This document shows positions 44,720 through 55,799 of a stretch of DNA of 64,000 nt, piece by piece (the first letter of the stretch is position 1; each line of letters starts with the position of its first letter). Source of the stretch: Glycomyces arizonensis DSM 44726 (lineage in GTDB: Bacteria > Actinomycetota > Actinomycetes > Mycobacteriales > Micromonosporaceae); the NCBI RefSeq assembly GCF_000482705.1, contig NZ_KI519475.1, positions 1-64,000 on the forward strand, given 5' to 3'. A program made the translations under genes and the position numbers. The notes under the pieces were generated by a model. The model had not been told where the DNA came from. It did not search any database and saw only the letters and a list, made by a program, of their open reading frames with translations.

Positions 44720-46213
44720 CTAGAGATATTGGTCGATGATCGGGGTCAGCAGGTTCGCGATCTTCCGGTGGCCCGCGTCGGTCGGGTGGACGTTGTCCCA
44801 CGTGTCGGTGGCCGGGTCGACCCAGCCGCTGGTGTCGACGAAGTGGACCTTGCCGTCACCGGCGGCGATGCGGACCTGCACCGCGTTCCGCGTCTCGGTC
44901 ACGTACCGGTTCCGGAAGACGCCCATCGCGAAGATCTCGGCGTCCGGGTAGGCCTGGCGGACCCGCTCCAGCATGACGATGTAGTTCTCGTAGAACTCGG
45001 TCGTCGAGACGCCGTGCCCGATGTCGTTGGTGCCCAGATTGATCACCACGGCCGTGGCCTGGTACGTCGAGAAGTCCCAGTCGTCGTGGCCCACCCACGC
45101 CGAGGAGCGGCGGAACCAGTCCATCATGCCGTAGCAGCCGTCCGCGGTGCTGACCAGGCACGCGCCGCCCTGGGCGACCTGCGTGTGCCCGGCGCCGAGC
45201 GCCTCGCCGACCAGGTACGGGTAGGTCGTGAAGGGCCGGTCGCCGTTCGGCTGGCCGACGGTGATCGAGTCGCCGATGAACTCGATGAAGTCGTCCGGTC
45301 TGGCGATCGAGGCCGTCGATCCGCCCGAGGCGAGATTGAACCCGCCGAAGGCCGGGTCGCCGGTGTAGGACCCGGCCCGTTCGCGGAACCCGATGCGGAC
45401 GGTGTGCGTGCCGCCGTCGAGGCCCGAGGCGATGGTGACGTCGCCGGAGGCGTTCCGCCGCCACTGCTCGGGTGCGCCGTCGACCGAGTACCAGACGTCG
45501 ATCGTGTTGCGAAGGTGGACGCCGATCGAGGAGCCGGTGAAGGCCGCCTCGACGTAGCCGCCCGCCCAGCCCATCGTGCGCCAGGAGCCGTCTGCGGCCC
45601 AGCGGCCGTAGTACTGGAGGTTCGGGTCCGAGACCGAGCCGTCGCCGGTCTGGCCGCCGCCGTCGTCGCCGGAGACCTCGATGAGGTTCCAGCGCTGCGC
45701 GGCCGAGCCGGTGCGGTCGTACTGGGAGACGCGGCTGCCGGGTTCGGTGGCCCACTCCCAGTTGTCGAGGGCCTTGCCGGAGTTCCGGTTCACGAGCTCG
45801 ACGGTGCCGTCGGACTGCTCGTTGACCTGCCACTGCTGGTTGGTGCCGCCGTTGTCGGCCCATTGGACGATGTCGGCGCCGTTCTCGGTGCTCTTGGCGT
45901 AGACGTCGAGCACTAGACCGCTGTGCCGGGCTTGAATGCGGTAGTACCCGTTGCCGGAGTCGAGGAAGCGCCACTGCTGGTTGGCCGCGTCGGTGCGGGT
46001 CCACAGGAGGGCGGCGTCGCCGTTCGCGGTGCCCGCGCCCTCGACGTCGAGGGCGAGGCCGGAGTGCTCGTTGACGATGGCGTACCAGGCGCCGGTGTCG
46101 ACCGCGGCCTGCGCGGGAGCGCCGAAGGCGGTGAGGCCCGCGGCGGTGACGAGGGCGCCGAGGGCCGCGGTGATCCACCGCGAGAGGCGCCGCCTTGGAG
46201 ATGGGATGTTCAA
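44720..46213 (-). CDS. secreted SGNH/GDSL (CE2-like) esterase with ricin-type lectin domain
   Basis: A 497-residue exported protein. Residues 1-37 are a signal peptide (basic RRRLSRW, end AQA). Residues 38-180 are three CBM13 repeats closely similar to those of the PL11 lyase at 835 (GYYRIQARHSGLVLDVY, NRNSGKALDNW). A beta-sandwich (about 195-305) and the SGNH domain follow: FIGDSITVGQ with the Ser, INLGTNDIGHG for the Gly/Asn blocks, and DNVHPTDAGH with catalytic Asp/His. This order is typical of CE2 acetyl-polysaccharide esterases. Probably deacetylates plant or microbial glycans. Confidence 0.88.
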   Translation of the reverse strand: MNIPSPRRRLSRWITAALGALVTAAGLTAFGAPAQAAVDTGAWYAIVNEHSGLALDVEGAGTANGDAALLWTRTDAANQQWRFLDSGNGYYRIQARHSGLVLDVYAKSTENGADIVQWADNGGTNQQWQVNEQSDGTVELVNRNSGKALDNWEWATEPGSRVSQYDRTGSAAQRWNLIEVSGDDGGGQTGDGSVSDPNLQYYGRWAADGSWRTMGWAGGYVEAAFTGSSIGVHLRNTIDVWYSVDGAPEQWRRNASGDVTIASGLDGGTHTVRIGFRERAGSYTGDPAFGGFNLASGGSTASIARPDDFIEFIGDSITVGQPNGDRPFTTYPYLVGEALGAGHTQVAQGGACLVSTADGCYGMMDWFRRSSAWVGHDDWDFSTYQATAVVINLGTNDIGHGVSTTEFYENYIVMLERVRQAYPDAEIFAMGVFRNRYVTETRNAVQVRIAAGDGKVHFVDTSGWVDPATDTWDNVHPTDAGHRKIANLLTPIIDQYL

Positions 46214-46477
46214 GGGTGTCTCCTTTTATTTGAATATTTGGATATGAGGGTGAATAGATGATAGCGCTAGCCTGTGATCGAAACCACCCCTGAAGGCGCA
46301 CCGCCTCCGCCGTCCGTGTGCCACCGGCGGCATCCGCGCCGGTCGGAGCCCGCCCTGTCGGACCCACGCCGTATCGTGGCTGCAAGGCGGCGCGGAGCCG
46401 AGGCACGGCTCGCGCGCCCGCCCGGGGCTTGCGAGCCCGTGCATCGGCATCACCGTGAGGGAGAGCTGGAGGAAGAC

Positions 46478-48322
46478 GTGGCACTCGCGCTGTACCGCAA
46501 ATACCGGCCGCAGACCTTCGCCGAAGTCGTCGGCCAGGAGCACGTCACCGAGCCGCTCATCAACGCGATCCGCGGCGGGCGCCTCAACCACGCCTATCTC
46601 TTCTCGGGGCCGCGCGGCTGCGGCAAGACCTCCTCGGCGCGCATCCTCGCCCGGTCGCTCAACTGCGCCGCCGGGCCCACGCCGGAGCCGTGCGGGGAGT
46701 GCAACTCGTGCCGCGCCCTGGCCGCGGGCGGGCACGGCTCGGTCGACGTCATCGAGATCGACGCGGCCTCCCACGGCGGCGTCGACGACGCCCGCGAGCT
46801 GCGCGAACGCGCGGTGTTCGCGCCCGTGGAGTCGCGCTACAAGATCTACATCATCGACGAGGCCCACATGGTCACGGCGCAGGGCTTCAACGCCCTGCTC
46901 AAGCTCGTCGAGGAACCGCCGTCCTACGTCCTGTTCATCTTCGCCACCACCGAACCGGACAAGGTGCTGCCGACTATCCGCTCGCGCACCCACCACTACC
47001 CGTTCCGGCTCATCCCGCCGCCGTCGATGCGCGAATTGTGCAAGAAGCTGTGCGAGGAGGAGGGCGCGAAGGTCGACGAGGACGTCTACCCGCTCGTCGT
47101 GCGCTCCGGAGGCGGCTCGGCGCGGGACACGCTCAGCGTGCTCGACCAGCTCATCGCGGGCGCCGGGGACGAGGGCGTCACCTACGAGCGGGCCGCGGCG
47201 CTGCTCGGCGTCACCGACGGCGGGCTGCTCGACGAGATGTGCGAGGCGTTCGCCGCCGCCGACGGCGCGGCCGTCATGGAGGTCGTCGAGCGTGTCGTCG
47301 AAGGCGGCCACGACCCGCGCCGCTTCGCCGGTGACCTGCTCGAACGGCTGCGGGACCTCATCGTCATGCAGCACGTGTCCGATGCGACCTCCAGCGGGCT
47401 CATCGACGCCCCGGCCGACCAGCTCTCCCGCATGACCAGCCAGGCCACCCGCATCGGCACCGGGTCGCTGACGCGGATGGCGGAGGTCGTCGCCGACGGC
47501 CTGGCCGGGATGCGCGGGGCCACCGCGCCGCGGCTGCTGCTCGAACTCGCCTGCGTGCGGGCGATCCTGCCGGGCTCGGACGAGTCGATGGCCGGGCTCC
47601 TGCAGCGCCTGGAGACCCTCGAACTGAACGGCGTGAGCACGCTCGCGGCCGCTCCCGCGCCGCGCCCGATCGAGCGTCCGGCCGAGCGGCCCGCCGCCGA
47701 GCCGGTCGAGCGCCCCGAGGAGCGTCCCGCGCCCCCGGCGCCGGAACCGGCGGCCGCGCCGGTCGCGGCCCCCGAGCCCGAAACTGAACCCGAGGTCCCA
47801 GCGCCGGTCGCACCGCCCGCGGCCGCGCCGGAATCCGAACCCGAGCCCGCGGGCGGTGTCACCGCCGCCTCGATCCGGCGCCAGTGGGACCGGATCATGA
47901 TGGCGATGAAGGACCGCAAGAAGACCACCGCCGCGATCCTGTCGGAGGCCACCGTCGCCGACGCCTCCGACGGCGAGGTGGTGCTGGTGTTCAAGCACGC
48001 CTTCCACGCCGGGGCGCTGCAGAAGGAGCCCGCCTACGGCACCGTCGCCGAAGTGTTCGGCGAGGTCCTCGGCGGATCGTGGAAGGTCCGCTGCGAGGTG
48101 GGTGAGGCGGCCCGGATTCCGAAGTCGCCCCCAAAAGCGCAGGCGGCCCAGCCTCCCCCTAGGCAGCGGCCGCAGCAGACGTTCGAGGAGCCCCCGCCGG
48201 AGGACTACGACGAGCCCTCGGCCGACGACCCCGTCGCGCCCGGCTCGTTCGGCACCAGCGAGGAGCAGGCGGTCAAGCTGCTCTCCCAGGCGTTCGGGGC
48301 GAAGCAGATCCAGCGGCACTAG
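46478..48322 (+). CDS. dnaX: DNA polymerase III subunit gamma/tau
   Basis: A 614-residue clamp-loader subunit. GTG 46478 follows GGAGGAAGAC, and the frame's upstream extension is not homologous. [19 protein letters not shown] and [20 protein letters not shown] (Walker A), a zinc-binding Cys set ([10 protein letters not shown]), and [20 protein letters not shown] (Walker B) are at 1-130. Residues about 395-475 are a Pro/Glu/Ala-rich linker, and the C-terminal tau-like domain starts near [17 protein letters not shown]. No obvious slippery A-rich frameshift site. Followed by ybaB and recR as in other actinobacteria. Confidence 0.95.
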   Translation: MALALYRKYRPQTFAEVVGQEHVTEPLINAIRGGRLNHAYLFSGPRGCGKTSSARILARSLNCAAGPTPEPCGECNSCRALAAGGHGSVDVIEIDAASHGGVDDARELRERAVFAPVESRYKIYIIDEAHMVTAQGFNALLKLVEEPPSYVLFIFATTEPDKVLPTIRSRTHHYPFRLIPPPSMRELCKKLCEEEGAKVDEDVYPLVVRSGGGSARDTLSVLDQLIAGAGDEGVTYERAAALLGVTDGGLLDEMCEAFAAADGAAVMEVVERVVEGGHDPRRFAGDLLERLRDLIVMQHVSDATSSGLIDAPADQLSRMTSQATRIGTGSLTRMAEVVADGLAGMRGATAPRLLLELACVRAILPGSDESMAGLLQRLETLELNGVSTLAAAPAPRPIERPAERPAAEPVERPEERPAPPAPEPAAAPVAAPEPETEPEVPAPVAPPAAAPESEPEPAGGVTAASIRRQWDRIMMAMKDRKKTTAAILSEATVADASDGEVVLVFKHAFHAGALQKEPAYGTVAEVFGEVLGGSWKVRCEVGEAARIPKSPPKAQAAQPPPRQRPQQTFEEPPPEDYDEPSADDPVAPGSFGTSEEQAVKLLSQAFGAKQIQRH

Positions 48323-48431
48323 GGCGTGCGGCGCGGATCGGACCGGGCGTCATCCCGCCCGCCTTGCTCTGTCGCGCGCCCCCTATAGGCTTGACCCACC
48401 ACCACGACCACCACAGACGTTCAAGGAAGTG

Positions 48432-48779
48432 ATGCACATGTTCCCCGGTGGCGGAGACATGCAGAAACTGCTTCAGCAGGCGCAGCAGATGCAGGCTGAG
48501 TACATGCAGGCCCAAGAGGAGCTCGCCTCCTCCGAGGTCACCGCCTCGGCGGGCGGCGGCCTGGTGAGCGCGACCGTGACCGGCGACGGCGAGCTCAAGG
48601 GCGTCAAGATCGACCCGAAGGCCGTCGACCCCGAGGACGTCGAGACCCTCGAGGACCTCGTGCTGGCGGCCGTGCAGGCGGCCACCGAGGACGCCAAGCG
48701 CCTGGCCGCCCAGAAGATGGGCCCGCTCGGCGACGCCCTCGGCGGGCTCGGCGGCGGCATGGGCCTCCCGGGCATGTGA
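48432..48779 (+). CDS. YbaB/EbfC-family nucleoid-associated protein
   Basis: A 115-residue DNA-binding protein. [20 protein letters not shown] forms the N-terminal helix. The family motif [20 protein letters not shown] and [20 protein letters not shown] follow, with a Gly/Met-rich tail. ATG 48432 or 48438 may be used; AAGGAAG is at 48423-48429. It lies between dnaX and recR, as usual. Confidence 0.92.
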   Translation: MHMFPGGGDMQKLLQQAQQMQAEYMQAQEELASSEVTASAGGGLVSATVTGDGELKGVKIDPKAVDPEDVETLEDLVLAAVQAATEDAKRLAAQKMGPLGDALGGLGGGMGLPGM

Positions 48780-48795
48780 CCGGAGCCGATCAAGC

Positions 48796-48865
48796 TTATA
48801 TCCTATACAACATGTCTTATATGTTATAGATTATAAGATATAAGATATAAGATATAGGGTATAGG
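48796..48865. repeat. AT-rich heptamer/palindrome element, locus C
   Basis: TTATATCCTATAC (48796-48808) is followed by TTATATGTTATAG, then an AT-rich track of 7-base period (ATAAGAT three times, ATAGGGT, ATAGG; 48833-48865). It lies 36 bases upstream of recR, in its leader or promoter. It shares the TATATCCTATA core with loci A and B and the seven-base periodicity with A. Confidence 0.85.
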
Positions 48866-48900
48866 CCAAGTTTTTCGCGGGTGAAAGAAGAAGGAGAACC

Positions 48901-49497
48901 GTGTACGACGGCGCATTGGGCGACCTCATCGAGGAGCTGGGCCAGTTGCCGGGCATCGGCCCGAAGAGCGCCCAGCGCCTCGCCTTCCACCTGCTCGCGG
49001 CCGAGAAGACCGAGGTCGAGCGGCTCGTCTCGGCGCTGCACCGCGTCAAGGAGCAGGTGCGGTTCTGCGACGTGTGCGGCAACGTCTCCGAGTCCGAGCG
49101 GTGCGGCATCTGCCGCGACCAGCGCCGGAGCGAGGAGCAGATCTGCGTGGTCGAGGAGCCGAAGGACGTCCTCGCCGTCGAGCGGACCGGCGAGTTCCGG
49201 GGCCGGTACCACGTCCTCGGCGGCGCGATCAATCCGCTCGAAGGGATCGGCCCCGACGACCTGCGCATCCGCTCGCTCATGACGCGGCTCCAGAGCGGGG
49301 AGACCAAGGAGATCATCCTCGCCACCGACCCCAACACCGAAGGCGAGGCCACCGCCACCTACCTGGCGATGCTGGTCAAGCCGATGGGGTTCAAGGTGAC
49401 AAGGCTGGCGAGCGGCCTGCCGGTCGGCGGCGACCTCGAGTACGCCGACGAGGTCACCCTCGGCAGGGCGTTCTCGGGACGCCGCGATGTCGACTAG
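48901..49497 (+). CDS. recR: recombination mediator protein RecR
   Basis: A 198-residue DNA repair protein that acts with RecF and RecO in gap repair. The N-terminal helix-hairpin-helix is [20 protein letters not shown]. The zinc finger is [20 protein letters not shown]. The Toprim domain has [16 protein letters not shown] and [20 protein letters not shown] 48901 follows AAGGAGAACC. The AT-rich locus C sits just upstream. Confidence 0.95.
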   Translation: MYDGALGDLIEELGQLPGIGPKSAQRLAFHLLAAEKTEVERLVSALHRVKEQVRFCDVCGNVSESERCGICRDQRRSEEQICVVEEPKDVLAVERTGEFRGRYHVLGGAINPLEGIGPDDLRIRSLMTRLQSGETKEIILATDPNTEGEATATYLAMLVKPMGFKVTRLASGLPVGGDLEYADEVTLGRAFSGRRDVD

Positions 49498-49877
49498 GAG
49501 CGACGCACTTCGAGGGTCGGCCCGGTGTACTTCGCCATGGTCCGGCTCAGCGGCGGTGCGGCCGCGGCGTCGATCCTCTCAATCGGGCGCGTTCGGGACG
49601 CCTTGAAAACCGTTGGCACGGCGGTGTCTCCGTGCGTCCCTTGGGGATGCACAGCCGCCTCGCCGGTCGCGGTGCACGTCCCCGCGGCCGCGCCGTGAAG
49701 GCTTCTTCGGATGTGTTGCGCCCCAACGCATTCCTAGGAAATTGAGGGTTGCGCATAATTGGTAACAATAGTTGCCGATATGGTCACGGTTGCATAACGC
49801 TCAATAGTGGTCCAACTCACCTTGTCCTACGCTGTGGAGTACCTCCGAATACTCAACGAACGACGGGTGAATACCTT
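49498..49877. other. 380-base intergenic region with a possible decayed tRNA-Ser
   Basis: No coding frame supported. Positions 49602-49661 resemble the anticodon-loop-to-3' part of a tRNA-Ser(UGA): TTGAAAACCGTTG, a long variable arm GCACGG...CCGTGC, and a T-stem GTGCGT...ATGCAC. The loop and D-arm are wrong, so it is not functional. The 3' part (49750-49860), AT-richer with GGTAACAATAGTTGCC, probably holds the promoter of the peptide importer. Confidence 0.35.
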
Positions 49878-51626
49878 ATGCGCACGTCTCGACCATCGAT
49901 AGCCAGACGCGCCCTCGGCGCCGCGGCAAGCGCACTCATCGCGCTCGGCCTGTTCACCGCCTGCGGCGCGGGCGGCGATGACGAAGCCGAGGGGGATGTC
50001 AACACCGCCGAGAACTTCGACTTCCAATGCCCCGAACGCGAGGACGCCGAACGCGCCCCCGACGAGGAGGCGAACGAGAACACCCCCTTCGTATTCGGCA
50101 GCCCGGGCAACCCCTCCTCCATGGACCCCGTCTTCGCCTCCGACGGCGAGACCTTCCGCGTCACCCGCCAGGTCTTCGACACCCTCCTCAAGCACGACTG
50201 CACCGAGATCGTCCCCGGCCTGGCCGAGAGCTACGAGCAGAACGAGACCGGCACCGAGTGGACCTTCCACCTGCGTGAGGGCGTGACCTTCCACGACGGC
50301 ACGCCGCTCGACGGCGCCGCAGTCTGCGCCAACTTCGACCGCTGGTACAACTTCACCGGCGGCTACCAGTCGCCGAACTACACGTACTACTACTCGAGCT
50401 TCTTCGGCGGCTTCAAAGAGAACGACCCCGACATGGGCATCGAGGCCGAGTCCAACTACGCCGGCTGCGAGGCCGACGGACTGACCGCCACCGTCAAGAT
50501 CCACGAGTACACCGCCAACTTCCCCGGCGCGTTCTCGATGGCCACCACGGCGATCGTCAGCCCCGCCTCGCTCGCGCAGATCACCGACGACCAGGTCAAG
50601 ACCGCCGACGACCCGCTTCCCGAGTACACCCAGACCGCCGGCGTCCTCGCCGGGACCGGGCCGTACAAGTTCGTCGATTGGGACCACAGCGCGCAGTCGC
50701 TGACCCTTGAGCGCTTCGACGACTACTGGGGCGAGCCCGCCAAGGTCAAGACCCTCATCTTCCGCACCATCTCCGACGAGACCGCCCGCCGCCAGGCCCT
50801 CGAAGCGGGCGACATCCAGGGCTACGACCTCGTCGCGCCCGCCGACGTCGTGCCGCTGCAAGAGGCCGGGTTCCAGGTGCCGACCCGAGGCGTGTTCAAC
50901 ATCCTCTACATGACCTACAACCAGCTCGACGAGCGGCTCGCCGACCACACCGTCAGAGAGGCGCTCTCCTACGCGGTCAACCGGCAGCGCCTGGTCAACT
51001 CGGTCCTCCCGCCGGGCGGCACCGTCGCCACCCAGTTCATGCCGCCGAGCCTCGACGGCTGGTCCGAGGACGTCGTCAAGTACGAGTACGACCCCGACAA
51101 GGCCGAAGAGCTCCTCGCCGAAGCGGGGCAGGAGGACATGACCATCAAGTTCTGCTACCCGACCGACGTCTCCCGGCCCTACATGCCGGCGCCGAAGGAC
51201 ATCTTCGACATCATCGCCGCCGACCTGGAGGCCGTGGGCGTCACCGTCGAGGCCACGCCGATCACCTGGGTCGAGTACATCCCGGCCACCCGCAGCGGCG
51301 ACTGCCCGCTGTACCTGCTCGGCTGGACCGGCGACTTCAACGAGGCGTACAACTTCCTCGGCACGTGGTTCTCCACCGAGACCACCGAGTGGGGCTTCGA
51401 CAACCAGGCGATCTTCGACGGTCTCGCCGAGGCCGCCGCGGAGCCGGACCCCGCGGTCCGCGCCGAGCACTGGACCGAGCTCAACGAGATGATCATGGAG
51501 GAGCTGCCGGGTCTGCCGATCTCGCACTCGCCGCCGTCGATCGCGTTCGCCCCGGAGATCTACCCGATGGACGTCTCCCCGCTCACGCAGGAAGACTTCT
51601 CCGACCTGTACTTCGCCGCGGAATAA
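49878..51626 (+). CDS. oligopeptide ABC transporter substrate-binding lipoprotein
   Basis: A 582-residue SBP_bac_5 (OppA/DppA-like) protein starting at ATG 49878. The signal is RRALGAAASALIALGLFTAC with lipobox LFTAC. SGTEWTFHLREGVTFHDGTP-like TEWTFHLREGVTFHDGTPLD is the family signature. TGPYKFVDWDHSAQSLTLER and VREALSYAVNRQRLVNSVLP follow. It captures peptides or similar solutes outside the membrane and delivers them to the permeases encoded next. First gene of the five-gene importer. No strong Shine-Dalgarno is seen. Confidence 0.92.
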   Translation: MRTSRPSIARRALGAAASALIALGLFTACGAGGDDEAEGDVNTAENFDFQCPEREDAERAPDEEANENTPFVFGSPGNPSSMDPVFASDGETFRVTRQVFDTLLKHDCTEIVPGLAESYEQNETGTEWTFHLREGVTFHDGTPLDGAAVCANFDRWYNFTGGYQSPNYTYYYSSFFGGFKENDPDMGIEAESNYAGCEADGLTATVKIHEYTANFPGAFSMATTAIVSPASLAQITDDQVKTADDPLPEYTQTAGVLAGTGPYKFVDWDHSAQSLTLERFDDYWGEPAKVKTLIFRTISDETARRQALEAGDIQGYDLVAPADVVPLQEAGFQVPTRGVFNILYMTYNQLDERLADHTVREALSYAVNRQRLVNSVLPPGGTVATQFMPPSLDGWSEDVVKYEYDPDKAEELLAEAGQEDMTIKFCYPTDVSRPYMPAPKDIFDIIAADLEAVGVTVEATPITWVEYIPATRSGDCPLYLLGWTGDFNEAYNFLGTWFSTETTEWGFDNQAIFDGLAEAAAEPDPAVRAEHWTELNEMIMEELPGLPISHSPPSIAFAPEIYPMDVSPLTQEDFSDLYFAAE

Positions 51627-51643
51627 CAAGTAGATAGCTCAAT

Positions 51644-52651
51644 ATGCTGCGTTACACGGTCAAACGCCTCCTGCAGCTGGCGGTGGCGTTGCTGGGACTC
51701 ACATTGCTGCTGTTCGCGTGGTTCAAGGCCCTCCCGGGCGGACCCGAGAACCGCATGCTTCCCGACAACGCCACCGACCAGCAGCGGGAGGCGCTGCGGC
51801 AGGCGCTCGGACTGGACGAGCCGATCTGGAGCCAGTACGGCGAGTTCCTCTCCCGCCTCGTCCACCTCGACTTCGGCTCCTCGCTGTCGAGCGGGCGGCC
51901 CGTCGCCACCGAACTGGCCGACCGGCTGCCCGCCACCATCGAACTGTCGCTGGCGGCCATGGTGATCGCCATCGGCATCGGCATCCCCCTCGGATACCTC
52001 GCCGCGCGCAAACGCGGCTCCTGGCTCGACTTCGGGGCCGTCTCCGGCTCGCTGGTCGGCATCTGCATCCCGGTGTTCTTCCTGGCCGCGATGCTGAAGG
52101 TCGTCTTCGCCCAAGAGCTGGCCTGGCTGCCGACCGCGTTCCGGCTCTCGCCGGGCCTGGACTACACCGAGGTCACCGGCCTGCGGGTCCTCGACGGGAT
52201 CATCACCGGCGAGCTCGACGTCGCCTGGGACGCCTTCCTGCACCTGGTGCTCCCGGCCATCGCCCTCGCGTCGATCCCGCTCGCGGTCATCACCCGCATC
52301 ACCCGGGCCAGCGTGCTCGAAGTGGTCGGCGAGGACTACGTGCGCACCGCCGACGCCAAGGGCCTCAAGCCGCAGACCATCCGCGGGCGCCACGTCATGA
52401 AGAACGCGATGCTGCCGGTGGTCACCGTCATCGGCCTGCTGCTCGGCAGCCTGTTCTCCGGCGCGGTGCTCACCGAGTCGGTCTTCGCCTTCGGCGGCGT
52501 CGGCTCGTTCATCTACCAGGCCACCACCGAGCGCGACTACCCGGCGCTGATGGGCTTCATCCTCATCATCGCCGTGTTCTACGTGGTCTTGAACCTGATC
52601 GTGGACCTGTCCTACGGCTTCCTCGACCCGAGAGTGAGGGTGCGGTCATGA
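51644..52651 (+). CDS. oligopeptide ABC transporter permease (DppB-like)
   Basis: A 335-residue membrane protein with about six helices: LLQLAVALLGLTLLLFAWFK at the N-terminus, the conserved PGGPENRM loop, and the EAA coupling loop around VGEDYVRTADAKGLKPQTIR. The C-terminal FSGAVLTESVFAFGGVGSFI is typical. Starts 17 bases after the binding-protein stop; overlaps the next permease by four bases. Confidence 0.93.
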   Translation: MLRYTVKRLLQLAVALLGLTLLLFAWFKALPGGPENRMLPDNATDQQREALRQALGLDEPIWSQYGEFLSRLVHLDFGSSLSSGRPVATELADRLPATIELSLAAMVIAIGIGIPLGYLAARKRGSWLDFGAVSGSLVGICIPVFFLAAMLKVVFAQELAWLPTAFRLSPGLDYTEVTGLRVLDGIITGELDVAWDAFLHLVLPAIALASIPLAVITRITRASVLEVVGEDYVRTADAKGLKPQTIRGRHVMKNAMLPVVTVIGLLLGSLFSGAVLTESVFAFGGVGSFIYQATTERDYPALMGFILIIAVFYVVLNLIVDLSYGFLDPRVRVRS

Positions 52652-53609
52652 CACTCGCCAAGATCGAGCGCCTCGACCGGCTCATCGAGGCCGGCGCCCA
52701 GGCCCGGCAGGCCGAGGCCGGTTCGCTGTGGCGCCAGTCGCTGCGGCGCATGCGGCGCTCCCCGATGGCCGTCACCGGCGCGTCCATCGTCGCCCTGTTC
52801 ATGCTGGTGGCGATCTTCGGACCCTGGATCGCCCCCTACGACCCCACCGCGCAGAGCTGGGGCGACGAGGTCTTCCTCAACCGGAGCATCTTCCCCGGCC
52901 CCCGGCCGGAGAACTGGTTCGGGCTCGACCACCTCGGGCGGGACATGTTCTCCCGCATGATCGTCGGCGCGAGGCAGACCATGCTCGTCGGCGTCGTCGC
53001 CACGCTCATCGGCTTCGCCGCCGGGGCCGTGGTCGGCGGCGTCGCCGCCGCCTCGGGGACCTTCGGCGGCCGGTGGGGCCAGCGGATCGAGGCGGTCATC
53101 ATGCGCACCGTCGACGTCGCGCTGGCGATCCCGATGCTGCTGCTCGCGCTCAGCGTCGCCGCCCTGCTGGGGCCGAGCCTGTCGACGGTCATGATCGCCG
53201 TCGGCGTCGCGCAGATCCCGATCTTCGCCAGGCTCCTGCGCGGCTCGATGCTCGCGCAGGCCCACTCGGACTACGTGCTCGCCGCGATCTCCCTCGGCGT
53301 CCCCAAGAGCCGCATCGTGCTCTCGCACATCTTCCCCAACTCGCTGGGGCCGGTGATCGTGCAGGCCACGCTCGTGCTCGCCACCGCGATCATCGAGGCG
53401 GCGGCGCTGTCGTACCTGGGCCTGGGCAACCCCGACCCCGGCACGCCCGAATGGGGGACCATGCTCGCCGACGCGCAGCGGTTCCTCTCGGGCGCACCGC
53501 AACTGGCGATCTACCCGGCCGTGGGCATCATCGTCACCGCGCTCGGCTTCACCCTCCTGGGCGAGGCCATGCGCGAATCGCTCGACCCGAGGCTGAGGAG
53601 GCAGTCGTA

Positions 53610-53610
<1 letters not shown>
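52648..53610 (+). CDS. oligopeptide ABC transporter permease (DppC-like)
   Basis: A 320-residue permease: RRMRRSPMAVTGASIVALFM and PYDPTAQ at the start, the family motif FGLDHLGRDMFSRMIVGARQ, and AQAHSDYVLAAISLGVPKSR as the EAA-like loop, ending in ALGFTLLGEAMRESLDPRLR. It pairs with the DppB-like permease. Its stop overlaps the ATPase GTG by one base. Confidence 0.93.
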
Positions 53611-54563
<953 letters not shown>

Positions 54564-54660
54564 CTTTCTCCTCTCCCGGATGGGAGGGGGTTCCAGCCGT
54601 CACCGGCTGGGTTTCCTGTTTCGTCGACAGTCGCACTCACCCTAGGAGGGATCGTGTCTG
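54564..54660 (-). ncRNA. candidate omega RNA scaffold at the tnpB 3' end
   Basis: Read on the minus strand, the tnpB stop is followed by paired segments CAGCCGGTGACGGCTG and CTCCCATCCGGGAG and then GAGGAGAAAGTC at the element edge. TnpB guide RNAs overlap the 3' end of tnpB and continue past the right end, where the flanking DNA becomes the guide. Here that guide would be the end of the dppD-like gene. Placement is inferred from family behaviour. Confidence 0.4.
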
Positions 54661-55799
54661 ACACCGTCTCCGCAGGCGTTTCGACTCTCCACCAGCCCGG
54701 CGGCGAGGATGTTCTTCGCGGCGTTCACATCACGGTCTTCGGTGTGCCCGCACTCGGTGTCAGGGCAGATGAAGGTCCGCTGTGTCAGCGGCATCGACTC
54801 GATCAGGGTTCCGCAGGCCGAGCAGGTCTTACTGGTCGGCAGGAACCGGTCGACCACTATCAGGTCGCGGCCGTACCAGTCGGCCTTGTACTCCAGTATG
54901 CTCCGGAAGCTCGACCAGGAGGCGTCGGCGATCGCTCGGGCGAGCATGTGGCCTGCCAGCATGCCCCGCACGTTCAGGTTCTCGACTGCGATCGTTTGGT
55001 TTTCGCGAACCAGTCGGGTCGTGAGCTTGTGCAGGTGATCGGCACGCCGGTCGGCCACACGCGCGTGCGCGCGAGCGAGCTTGATCTGGGCTTTGCGGTA
55101 GTTGGCAGAGCCTTTGCGTTTCCGGGACAGGTCTTTCTGTCGTTTGCGGATACGGTCCCGGTCGGCGCGCTCGTGGCGGGGGTTGGTGATCTTCTCCCCG
55201 GTCGAGAGCGTCAGCAGGCTGGTGATCCCGGCGTCGATGCCGACCGCTCCTTCCCGCTCAGGGAGCGTGGGGATGTCTTCCTCGATCAGCAGGGAGACGA
55301 ACCAGCGTCCGGCCGCGTCACGGGAAACGGTCACCGTCGAGGGGACGGCGTCGACCGGCAGCCGACGGGACCAGCGGATCTTGAGTGGTTCGGTCTGCTT
55401 CGCGAGGGTGAGCTGCCCGCGCGACCAGGTGAACGCCGAGCGGGTGTACTCGGCCGACCCGGACAGAACCCGCTTCTTCTTGAACCGCGGGTAGTCGGTC
55501 TGGCCCTTGAAGAAGGTCGAGTAGCCCTTCTGAAGGTGCCGCAGTGCCTGCTGGAGCGGCACGCTGGAGACTTCGTTCAGGAACGCGAGGTCCTTACGCC
55601 GTTTCCAGACCGTCAGCATTTTCGAGGTCTGGTTGTAGGTCACCGACTCGCGGCGGCGGAAGTATGCCTTGTGTCGGTAGTCCAGGGCCTTGTTGTAGAC
55701 CAGGCGCGCGCACCCGAACGTGCGGGCCAGCTGTTCGGCCTGCTCGCTGGTCGGGTAGCACCGGAACCGGTAGGCCCGGTGGCGCGCCTGGACACTCAT
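54642..55799 (-). CDS. tnpB: TnpB RNA-guided endonuclease
   Basis: A 385-residue TnpB. The N-terminal HTH/wedge region is RFRCYPTSEQAEQLARTFGC with ARLVYNKALDYRH. The RuvC catalytic residues are Asp in VGIDAGITSLLTL, Glu in IAVENLNVRGML, and Asp in HTEDRDVNAAKNIL. The zinc ribbon (SKTCSACG, ICPDTECGH) sits between the last two. All key residues are intact, so nuclease activity is plausible. TnpB proteins use an RNA from the element's right end to cut and maintain their donor site. AAGGTGAG precedes the ATG at 55799. Confidence 0.93.
   Translation of the reverse strand: MSVQARHRAYRFRCYPTSEQAEQLARTFGCARLVYNKALDYRHKAYFRRRESVTYNQTSKMLTVWKRRKDLAFLNEVSSVPLQQALRHLQKGYSTFFKGQTDYPRFKKKRVLSGSAEYTRSAFTWSRGQLTLAKQTEPLKIRWSRRLPVDAVPSTVTVSRDAAGRWFVSLLIEEDIPTLPEREGAVGIDAGITSLLTLSTGEKITNPRHERADRDRIRKRQKDLSRKRKGSANYRKAQIKLARAHARVADRRADHLHKLTTRLVRENQTIAVENLNVRGMLAGHMLARAIADASWSSFRSILEYKADWYGRDLIVVDRFLPTSKTCSACGTLIESMPLTQRTFICPDTECGHTEDRDVNAAKNILAAGLVESRNACGDGVRHDPS

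Noticed and set aside
46478-48322. Programmed frameshift in dnaX giving gamma
   Set aside because: No A-rich slippery run or stimulatory hairpin seen; the frame reads through to a tau-like end.
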